A DNA stretch of 10,777 nucleotides from Bifidobacterium breve (lineage in GTDB: Bacteria > Actinomycetota > Actinomycetes > Mycobacteriales > Mycobacteriaceae): positions 1 to 10,777 of the forward strand of contig CAMCWJ010000068.1 in NCBI GenBank assembly GCA_945882475.1, in the 5' to 3' direction. Both the position numbers and the translations under genes were made by a program. Numbering within the stretch: the stretch's first letter is position 1; each line of letters begins with the position of its first letter. Of the stretch, positions 1-5,594 are shown piece by piece. The notes below the pieces were generated by a model. It ran no database searches and was not told the origin of the DNA. It worked only from the letters and a program-made list of their open reading frames with translations.

Positions 1-744
1 CTCGCCGGCCACCACCGCATGCACCGGACCGTCGAACTCGGCCATCGCCTCGGCGACTACTTCCTCGCGCGACGTCCAGGGCGGAATGTGGGTCAGCAGC
101 AACTTACCGACTCTGGCCGACCTGGCGACGCGGCCGGCCTCGGTACCGGACATGTGCAGATGTCGGGGCCGCTCCGGAGAGTCCGTCCAGGACGCCTCGC
201 ACAGCAAAACGTCTGCGCCGCAAGCCAAATCGATCAGTGGGTCGCAGATTCCGGTGTCTCCGCTGTAGACGAGGGTGGATCCGTCCGGGTCGGTGATCCG
301 CAATCCGAAGGATTCGGTGGGGTGGCTGACCAGACGGGGCAGCACGGTCAGGGTGCCGATCTGCACCACCTCCCCGTCGGTCCAGTGCCGCACCTCGAAG
401 AGGTCGGTGAAGTCGTCCAGCTCGCCGCCCATCGGGGACGACGCGGCGGCCAGCCGGGCCCAGGTGTCACTGGGGCCGTACATCAATCCGCGTTCGGTGG
501 CCGGCCTCGGGTGGTAGCGCCGCCACACGAACAACCCCGGCAGGTCAAGGCAATGGTCGGCGTGCAGGTGTGACAGCAACACGTGCACCGTGTTGGGGTC
601 GACGTGCCGTTGCAACGCGCCCAGCACGCCACCGCCGAAATCGATCACCAATGGCGGGGTGCCCGGTGCGGTCAGCAGATACCCCGATGCTGGCGAATCG
701 GGTCCCACGACACTGCCGGAGCAACCCAGCACCGTGATCTGCAC
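1..744 (-). CDS. MBL-fold cyclic-nucleotide phosphodiesterase (Rv1339-like), 3' end cut by window
   Basis: A metallo-beta-lactamase-fold hydrolase resembling M. tuberculosis Rv1339, reported as an atypical class II cAMP phosphodiesterase. The 248 visible residues hold a complete metal-ligand set: HLHADH at 59-64 (H59, H61, D63, H64), H141 in SHPTES, D163 in YSGDTG and H219 in LLTHIPP. Two zinc ions and hydrolysis of cyclic nucleotide in the cytoplasm are therefore expected. The frame is open to base 1; by comparison with Rv1339 as I recall it, only about ten C-terminal residues are missing. The GTG at 744 is the only usable start, because an in-frame TGA lies at 783-781 and none of the twelve codons between is ATG, GTG or TTG. 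It follows murI after 50 bases, last in the visible clpS operon. A different substrate cannot be excluded from sequence. Confidence 0.88.
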   Translation of the reverse strand, partial: MQITVLGCSGSVVGPDSPASGYLLTAPGTPPLVIDFGGGVLGALQRHVDPNTVHVLLSHLHADHCLDLPGLFVWRRYHPRPATERGLMYGPSDTWARLAAASSPMGGELDDFTDLFEVRHWTDGEVVQIGTLTVLPRLVSHPTESFGLRITDPDGSTLVYSGDTGICDPLIDLACGADVLLCEASWTDSPERPRHLHMSGTEAGRVARSARVGKLLLTHIPPWTSREEVVAEAMAEFDGPVHAVVAGE

Positions 745-794
745 AGCGCCTAGCTTGCCATGCCAACAACCGGTTCCACGTCAGTGCGGCGCGT

Positions 795-1601
795 TCACCG
801 GGTGGGAGCCGAGTGCACCCCGGTGATGGCCGGCCCCAGGAATCTCGCCGCCAGCGCGGTGAAGGGCTCCGGATCGCCGGTGGCTTCGAAGATCCGGGTG
901 GGCGCCGGGGCGTCGTGCGGGCGCAACGCGTCCTTCTCGGTGAGCACCCGAAGCAGGTCCTTGGCGGTCTCCTCCGCACTCGACACCAGGGTCACCGAAT
1001 CCCCCATGGCAAGTTGGATCACCCCGGACAACAGCGGGTAGTGCGTGCAGCCCAAGACCAGGGTGTCGACCTCGGCGCGCTGCAGCGGTTCCAGGTAATC
1101 CTTGGCCAACGCCAGCACCTGGCGGCCGCTGGTGACGCCGCGTTCGACGAAATCGACGAACAGCGGACAGGCCACCGCGGTCACCTCGACATCGCGCGCG
1201 GCGGTGAAGGCGTCGGTGTAGGCGCCCGAGCCGACGGTCGCCTCGGTGCCGATCACGCCGATGCGCCCCGACCGGGTGGTGGCCACCGCCCGTCGGACGG
1301 CAGGCAGGATCACCTCGACCACGGGCACGTCGTAGCGCTCCCGGGCGTCGCGCAGACACGCGGCCGAGGCGGTGTTGCAGGCGATCACGATGGCCTTGAC
1401 CCCGCGCGCCACCAGATCGTCGGCGATTGCCAGCGCGTGCGCGCGCACCACCGGGATACTCAACGGCCCGTACGGCCCGTGGGCGGTGTCGCCGACGTAG
1501 ATGATGTTCTCGTCGGGCAACTGGTCAATGATCGAGCGGGCCACCGTCAGCCCACCGACGCCGGAGTCGAAGATGCCGACCGGCGCGAGCGGATCGATCA
1601 C
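795..1601 (-). CDS. murI: Glutamate racemase MurI
   Basis: Cytoplasmic, cofactor-independent racemase that converts L-glutamate to D-glutamate for the peptidoglycan stem peptide. The 268-residue protein matches the family length (the M. tuberculosis protein is about 271). It shows the N-terminal FDSGVGGLTV motif (11-20) and YVGDTAHGPYG (35-45). The two catalytic cysteines are C75 in VIACNTAS and C185 in LGCTHYPLL, acting from opposite faces of the substrate. The start is GTG at 1601: it forms a GTGA overlap with the rhomboid stop, and the protein then begins VIDPLAPVGIFDSG, as homologues do. The 4-base overlap implies translational coupling to the rhomboid gene. Nothing in it looks degraded. 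In mycobacteria MurI has also been reported to inhibit DNA gyrase; that cannot be judged here. Confidence 0.97.
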   Translation of the reverse strand: MIDPLAPVGIFDSGVGGLTVARSIIDQLPDENIIYVGDTAHGPYGPLSIPVVRAHALAIADDLVARGVKAIVIACNTASAACLRDARERYDVPVVEVILPAVRRAVATTRSGRIGVIGTEATVGSGAYTDAFTAARDVEVTAVACPLFVDFVERGVTSGRQVLALAKDYLEPLQRAEVDTLVLGCTHYPLLSGVIQLAMGDSVTLVSSAEETAKDLLRVLTEKDALRPHDAPAPTRIFEATGDPEPFTALAARFLGPAITGVHSAPTR

Positions 1602-2251
1602 GACGCCAGCCCCGGCGGCTGCCCGGCCCGGCGGGCCTGCCGGGCCTCGCGCTCCGGACGGGACAGCCAGTAGGCGGCGAGCACGCCGGCGACCGCCCCG
1701 CACAGGTGGCCTTGCCAGGACACCCCGCCGCAGCCGTTGAGCACCGGCACCGCACCCAAGAGGATGCCGCCGTAGACGAACAGCACCACGATGCTGGTGA
1801 CGATCTGCCAGATGTGCCGGGTCAGCCAGCCGAACACCAGCAGGAAGGCCAGCCAGCCGAAGATCAGACCGGAGGCACCGATGTGATTGGTGGGCAGGTC
1901 GCAGCTGCCCAACCCGCCGATCAGCCAGGTGCCCAGGCCGCCGAGGATCCAGATGATCGCCGTGGCCCACACGAAGCGGCCCAGCCCGGCCAGCGTCACC
2001 AGGAAGCCGAGCACCAGCGCGGGCACCGTGTTGGCCAGCAGGTGGCGCCAGTCGGCGTGCAGCAGGGGCGCGAACAGGATGCCCGAGAGCCCGTCGGTCT
2101 CCAGCGGCCGGATTCCGTTGCGGTCCAACGAATGTCCGCTGAGCTGGTCGATGATCTCGATGAGATAGAGCAGTGCGACGAAGGTGACGATGGTCGCGCC
2201 GCCGGTCTTCCACGCCGGCCATTTGGTGGGTGGAGTCTCGGTCATTCCCAT
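1598..2251 (-). CDS. Rhomboid-family intramembrane serine protease (Rv1337-like)
   Basis: Integral membrane serine protease that cuts transmembrane substrates within the bilayer. The 217 residues contain about six hydrophobic segments (roughly 18-36, 76-93, 96-113, 126-142, 147-172, 182-197). The catalytic pair is visible: S127 in HIGASGLIFG and H182 in WQGHLCGAVAG. The HADWRHLLAN motif (65-74) supplies the conserved L1-loop/TM2 His and Asn. It corresponds to M. tuberculosis Rv1337 (240 residues there; the N-terminus is shorter here). Two ATGs compete, at 2251 (MGMTE) and 2245 (MTE). I chose 2251 because AAGGA lies 5 bases upstream of it, against 11 for the second. It overlaps the upstream peptidase gene by 10 bases and the downstream murI by 4. 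Its substrate is not indicated. Confidence 0.93.
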   Translation of the reverse strand: MGMTETPPTKWPAWKTGGATIVTFVALLYLIEIIDQLSGHSLDRNGIRPLETDGLSGILFAPLLHADWRHLLANTVPALVLGFLVTLAGLGRFVWATAIIWILGGLGTWLIGGLGSCDLPTNHIGASGLIFGWLAFLLVFGWLTRHIWQIVTSIVVLFVYGGILLGAVPVLNGCGGVSWQGHLCGAVAGVLAAYWLSRPEREARQARRAGQPPGLAS

Positions 2252-3315
2252 GGCAGTCCTTCCGGGATGGCACCGGGCAAGATGCCACGGTAGGTCGGGA
2301 TACCGGCCACCGGCACGGCGGCCAGCACCCCGGTCAGCACCGCGCGGGCCAAGCAGTCCGCCGCGGCCGCACCCACCGCGGTCACCAACGCGGTCTCGGG
2401 GGCCATCGCCGCCGGGGTGTCGGGCGCGGGTTCCACCTCGACCGCGCCGGTCGCGAGGACGAACACGGTGTCGCCGTCCAACGGGGTGTGGGCCGGCCGG
2501 ATCGCCCGGGCCAGACCGTCCTGAGCGGCGACGGCGACGCGGTGGCAACCCGCCTTGCTCAACACGGCGTCGGTGGCGACCACCGCGATGGTGGTGTTCA
2601 ACGGGCTGGCGTCGCGATGGCGCGCGGCGAAGGCGGCGATCTGCCCTGGCGGCGGCGGAAGCAACCCGAAATCGGCGACCAGGTCCGACATCCACGGCAG
2701 TCCGGTCGCGGTGTCGGCCACCTCACCGGCGGAGTTGACCACCACGATCGCCCCGACCGTCACACCGGATTCCAGCACGACAGAGGCGGTGCCCACGCCG
2801 CCCTTGAGCACCCCGGCCCGCGCGCCCATGCCGGCGCCCGCACAGCCCACCGCAACGTCGACGCCGGCGTCCGCGGCGGCGGCATACCCGAACTCCGCGG
2901 TCGGGCGGTTCGCCCACCCGCCGACCGGGAGATCGAAGATCACCGCGGCCGGCACGATCGGCACGGTGCCGCCCTTCATCTGCACGCCGCGGCCCTGCTC
3001 CTCGAGCCAGCGCATCACTCCGTCGGCCGCGGCCAGTCCGAACGCGCTGCCGCCGGTCAGGACGACGGCGTCGACATGTCGGATGCTGTTGGACGGCTCA
3101 AGCAGTTCGGTCTCCCGGCTGCCGGGAGCGCCACCGCGCACGTCCACGGCACCGACCGTTCCCGGCGGGGCCACGACAACCGTTGTGCCACAAGCCCATC
3201 CACTTCCGGGTGACGGGTGATCGGGCGAGGAGAAGTCGGCGACGGTCGCCTCCGGGTCGCACCGGTGATGGTGGCCGACGCGAACACCACCCACATCGGT
3301 GATCGACCCGGTCAT
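2242..3315 (-). CDS. P1-family (DmpA/S58) N-terminal-nucleophile aminopeptidase/hydrolase (Rv1333-like)
   Basis: A 357-residue member of the P1/DmpA peptidase family, which matures by self-cleavage to expose an N-terminal Ser/Thr nucleophile. It resembles M. tuberculosis Rv1333. It opens with SITDVGGVRVGH (4-15), followed by GWACGTTVV (39-47), RGGAPGSRETELL (60-72) and GGSAFGLAAADGVMRWLEE (88-106). The probable autocleavage site is N240-T241 in SPLNTTIAV, giving alpha and beta chains of about 240 and 117 residues. RPAHTPLDGDTVF (273-285) is also conserved. The start ATG at 3315 overlaps the DUF2017 stop as ATGA. No signal peptide is seen, so it should be cytoplasmic. The substrate is unknown; DmpA itself is an aminopeptidase/amidase. 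In M. tuberculosis mec-cysO-cysM follow it; here the rhomboid gene follows directly. Confidence 0.92.
   Translation of the reverse strand: MTGSITDVGGVRVGHHHRCDPEATVADFSSPDHPSPGSGWACGTTVVVAPPGTVGAVDVRGGAPGSRETELLEPSNSIRHVDAVVLTGGSAFGLAAADGVMRWLEEQGRGVQMKGGTVPIVPAAVIFDLPVGGWANRPTAEFGYAAAADAGVDVAVGCAGAGMGARAGVLKGGVGTASVVLESGVTVGAIVVVNSAGEVADTATGLPWMSDLVADFGLLPPPPGQIAAFAARHRDASPLNTTIAVVATDAVLSKAGCHRVAVAAQDGLARAIRPAHTPLDGDTVFVLATGAVEVEPAPDTPAAMAPETALVTAVGAAAADCLARAVLTGVLAAVPVAGIPTYRGILPGAIPEGLPWE
2257..2261 (-). promoter_or_regulatory. Ribosome binding site that decides the rhomboid start
   Basis: AAGGA on the minus strand lies 5 bases before the ATG at 2251 and 11 before the ATG at 2245. It favours the upstream start, which gives a 10-base overlap with the preceding peptidase gene. 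It lies inside the coding region of that gene. Confidence 0.6.
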
Positions 3316-3881
3316 CGAAGCGGCTTACCCATCAATCCCAAAACCAGGTACTCCTGCAACACAGTCAGCCACTGATAGACGTCTAGGTGGGTGGCCATCG
3401 GGTGCCCCGCCGGCAGTTGATCCGGTCCGTCCTGGCTGATACCCAGGATGGTCCCCAGCGCCAACCGGATGTCGTTGACCGCCGCAATCCACGCGCCGGC
3501 GTCGGTCTCGCTCAGTTCCAGCCGCCCGCCGCCCTCGGGCAGGCTATCCAGAAGACGTTGCGCCGCTGCGATTTTAGCGTCGATGATGTGCGGTTCGTGC
3601 AGGCTGCGCAACGCGCTGTTGTCATCGGCGGGCCGGCCGCTGTCTGCGTGAACGAAATCGGGCAGTAGTCGCCGGGTGGTCGCATCCTCCGGCGGGGCCG
3701 CGTTGCCGGTGCGAATGCCGGTGATCTGCTCGAGGGGATCCGACGGCGCGGCGGACTGCCGCGCGTCGAGCATCTCCTGCACCGAGGTGGCCATGTTCCT
3801 CAGTAACGCCACCTCGTGCGGCGCCAGGGTGGACACGAATCGGGGACCCTGCGCGGTCTCGACCCGCCGCCACTTGCGCAC
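3312..3881 (-). CDS. DUF2017 family protein (Rv1332-like), clpS partner gene
   Basis: A 189-residue protein of the actinobacterial DUF2017 family, similar to M. tuberculosis Rv1332. It starts VRKWRRVET and has conserved stretches TLAPHEVALLRN (18-29), ITGIRTGN (53-60), RRLLPDF (70-76), ALRSLHEP (90-97), WIAAVNDIRLALG (131-143) and VYQWLTVLQEYLV (168-180). It appears mostly helical and soluble, with no DNA-binding or catalytic motif I can point to; it has sometimes been labelled a transcriptional regulator. The frame is open up to 3956, but that would run deep into clpS. GTG at 3881 begins the recognisable homology, lies 19 bases after the clpS stop, and has GGGA a few bases upstream. Its place directly after clpS suggests a link to ClpS-ClpCP proteolysis. 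The function is unknown. Confidence 0.88.
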   Translation of the reverse strand: MRKWRRVETAQGPRFVSTLAPHEVALLRNMATSVQEMLDARQSAAPSDPLEQITGIRTGNAAPPEDATTRRLLPDFVHADSGRPADDNSALRSLHEPHIIDAKIAAAQRLLDSLPEGGGRLELSETDAGAWIAAVNDIRLALGTILGISQDGPDQLPAGHPMATHLDVYQWLTVLQEYLVLGLMGKPLR

Positions 3882-3900
3882 GTTGTTTCCCAGCGCCGCT

Positions 3901-4206
3901 TCAGCGGTCCTGCTGCATGGTCGCCCACAGTCCGGCGGCGTGCAGTTTTGCGACATCGATCTCCATGGACTCCCGCGGGCCCGCGGACACCACGGCCTTG
4001 CCCTCCTGGTGGACCTGCATCATGAGCTTGGTGGCGTGCGGTTCGCTGTAGCCGAACAGCTTGCGGAAGATGTAGGTCACATAGTTCATCAGGTTGACGG
4101 GGTCGTCCCAGACGATGGTGACCCACGGTGCGTCCGTGGCTTCGAGGTGATCGGTCTCCTGGACCGTGCTGGTACCCGGCCGGGTCGGTGCTGCTGACGC
4201 GCCCAT
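3901..4206 (-). CDS. clpS: ClpS, N-end-rule adaptor for the Clp protease
   Basis: A 101-residue adaptor that hands proteins with destabilising N-terminal residues to the Clp ATPase (ClpC1 in mycobacteria) for degradation by ClpP. A flexible N-terminal tail (about 1-25) precedes the core WVTIVWDDPVN (28-38); D34, D35 and N38 belong to the N-degron pocket. H66 in MMQVHQEGKAVV is the conserved pocket histidine. The C-terminus HAAGLWATMQQDR is near-identical to the M. tuberculosis protein as I recall it. It is first in a minus-strand operon and divergent from pncB. The ATG at 4206 lies exactly six bases after a TATCCT -10 element, and no Shine-Dalgarno sequence precedes it, so the mRNA is probably leaderless. 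Confidence 0.96.
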   Translation of the reverse strand: MGASAAPTRPGTSTVQETDHLEATDAPWVTIVWDDPVNLMNYVTYIFRKLFGYSEPHATKLMMQVHQEGKAVVSAGPRESMEIDVAKLHAAGLWATMQQDR

Positions 4207-4218
4207 GGGATCAGGATA
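4206..4218 (-). promoter_or_regulatory. Leaderless promoter of the clpS operon
   Basis: TATCCT (minus strand, 4218-4213) fits the mycobacterial SigA -10 consensus TANNNT. Six bases follow, then the A of the clpS ATG at 4206, so the transcript would begin at the start codon. No TTGAC-like -35 is seen at the expected distance, which is common for mycobacterial promoters. The start site itself is an inference. Confidence 0.65.
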
Positions 4219-4220
4219 GC

Positions 4221-4241
4221 GAGCCGACGGCGAAACGGCTC
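4221..4241. promoter_or_regulatory. Inverted repeat between the divergent clpS and pncB promoters
   Basis: GAGCCG and CGGCTC form a perfect 6-base inverted repeat separated by 9 bases. It sits next to the clpS -10 element, over the expected -35 zone. It could be an operator, but a 6-base match in such GC-rich DNA may be chance. It does not match any NAD-repressor site I recall. Confidence 0.25.
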
Positions 4242-4277
4242 CGGTGTGAGGCGATCCGACCGATGTCGCCCAGCCGC

Positions 4278-4290
4278 TACCGTTGCCGTG
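4278..4290 (+). promoter_or_regulatory. Leaderless promoter of pncB-dinG
   Basis: TACCGT (4278-4283) fits TANNNT and is followed by six bases and then the GTG at 4290, the leaderless arrangement. CCGAC at 4256-4260 is a weak -35 candidate. This supports GTG 4290 over ATG 4263 as the pncB start, because ATG 4263 would lie upstream of the transcription start. Confidence 0.62.
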
Positions 4291-5594
4291 TGACGGCGGC
4301 GCTGTTGACCGACAAGTACGAGCTGACCATGCTCGAGGCCGCCCTGCGCGACGGCACCGCCGCCCGGCGCTGCACCTTCGAGGTCTTCGCCCGCCGGCTC
4401 CCCGACGGCCGCCGCTACGGCATGGTTGCCGGAACGGGCCGCTTACTGGCGGCGCTGACCGACTTCGTGTTCGACGAGAGCGCCTTGGCCTCGGTGGCGA
4501 CGTTCCTGGATGCCGCGACCCTGGACTACCTGCGCGGTTTCCGGTTCGGCGGCGACATCGACGGCTATGCCGAGGGCGAGTTGTACTTCCCGGGCTCCCC
4601 CGTGCTGTCGGTCAGCGGCACGTTCGCCGAGTGCGTGCTGCTGGAGACCCTGGCGCTGTCGATCCTCAACCACGACTGTGCGGTCGCCTCGGCGGCGGCC
4701 CGGATGGTCGGCGCCGCCGCGGGCCGCCCGCTGATCGAGATGGGCTCGCGGCGCACCCACGAGCAGGCCGCGGTCAGCGCGGCGCGGGCCGCCTACATCG
4801 CCGGCTTCACCGGCAGCTCAAACCTGGCGGCGGCGCAGCGCTACGGCGTCCCGGCGCTGGGCACCTCGGCACACGCATTCACGATGCTGCACACCGTTGC
4901 CGGCACCGGCTCCGATGACTGGGAACAGGCCGCGTTCCGGGCGCAGATGGCCACCCTCGGCGTCGGGACCACCCTGCTGGTCGATACCTACGACGTGCGC
5001 GCCGGAGTGGCCAACGCGATCGCGGCCGCCGGCACCGCACTCGGCGCGGTGCGCATCGACTCCGGCGACCTGGGCGTGCTGGCCCGCCAGGTGCGCGAAC
5101 AACTCGACGGCCTCGGCGCCACCGGCACCCGGATCGTGGTGTCCGGCGATCTCGACGAGTACTCCATCGCCGCTCTGCGGGCCGATCCGGTGGACAGCTA
5201 CGGGGTCGGCACCTCGGTGGTCACCGGATCCGGCGCCCCGACCGCGGCCATGGTCTACAAACTGGTCGAGGTGGACGGTCTGCCCGTGCAGAAACGCAGC
5301 AGCCACAAGGAATCCCACGGCGGACGCAAGGCCGCACTGCGGATCTCCCGGCCGTCGGGCACCGCGGTCGAGGAGGTCGTCCACCCGCTTGGCCGGCCGC
5401 CGGCGCCGAACGGGCCGTCGCGGGTCCTGACGATTCCGCTGGTGCGTTCCGGCCAACCCGTCGCCGACGCGAACGAGTCCTCCCTCGAGGCAGCCCGCGA
5501 CCTGGCCGCTGCGGGCCTGCGCAGCCTGCCCTGGGAGGGTCTGGCCCTGTCGCACGGCGAGCCGGCGATACCGACCCGGCAGGTGCCGCCGTGA
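4290..5594 (+). CDS. pncB: Nicotinate phosphoribosyltransferase
   Basis: Cytoplasmic NAD-salvage enzyme (Preiss-Handler pathway). It joins nicotinate and PRPP to form nicotinate mononucleotide, with ATP hydrolysis. The 434 residues include LLTDKYELTM (5-14), FEVFARRLP (30-38), GDIDGYAEGELYFPGSPVL (88-106), MGSRRTHE (151-158), RIDSGDLG (255-262), YGVGTSVVTGSGAPT (304-318) and KRSSHKESHGGRKA (335-348). H195 in GTSAHAFTM is the probable phosphorylated histidine. It resembles M. tuberculosis PncB1, which has a longer N-terminus. GTG at 4290 is preferred because the protein then starts just before the conserved TDKYELTM and sits six bases after a -10 element. The alternative ATG at 4263 adds nine unconserved residues. 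The stop overlaps the dinG start (GTGA), giving a two-gene plus-strand operon. Confidence 0.95.
   Translation: MTAALLTDKYELTMLEAALRDGTAARRCTFEVFARRLPDGRRYGMVAGTGRLLAALTDFVFDESALASVATFLDAATLDYLRGFRFGGDIDGYAEGELYFPGSPVLSVSGTFAECVLLETLALSILNHDCAVASAAARMVGAAAGRPLIEMGSRRTHEQAAVSAARAAYIAGFTGSSNLAAAQRYGVPALGTSAHAFTMLHTVAGTGSDDWEQAAFRAQMATLGVGTTLLVDTYDVRAGVANAIAAAGTALGAVRIDSGDLGVLARQVREQLDGLGATGTRIVVSGDLDEYSIAALRADPVDSYGVGTSVVTGSGAPTAAMVYKLVEVDGLPVQKRSSHKESHGGRKAALRISRPSGTAVEEVVHPLGRPPAPNGPSRVLTIPLVRSGQPVADANESSLEAARDLAAAGLRSLPWEGLALSHGEPAIPTRQVPP

Noticed and set aside
749..760. Mini-ORF (ATG-Ala-Ser-stop) just before the phosphodiesterase GTG.
   Set aside because: No ribosome binding site and only three codons, so it is probably chance.
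813..1673. Plus-strand open frame opposite murI.
   Set aside because: Shadow of murI, with His/Asp/Gly-rich low-complexity translation.
4263..4289. Alternative pncB start at ATG 4263, with GAGG 11 bases upstream.
   Set aside because: It adds nine unconserved residues and lies upstream of the predicted transcription start. Kept only as a minor alternative.
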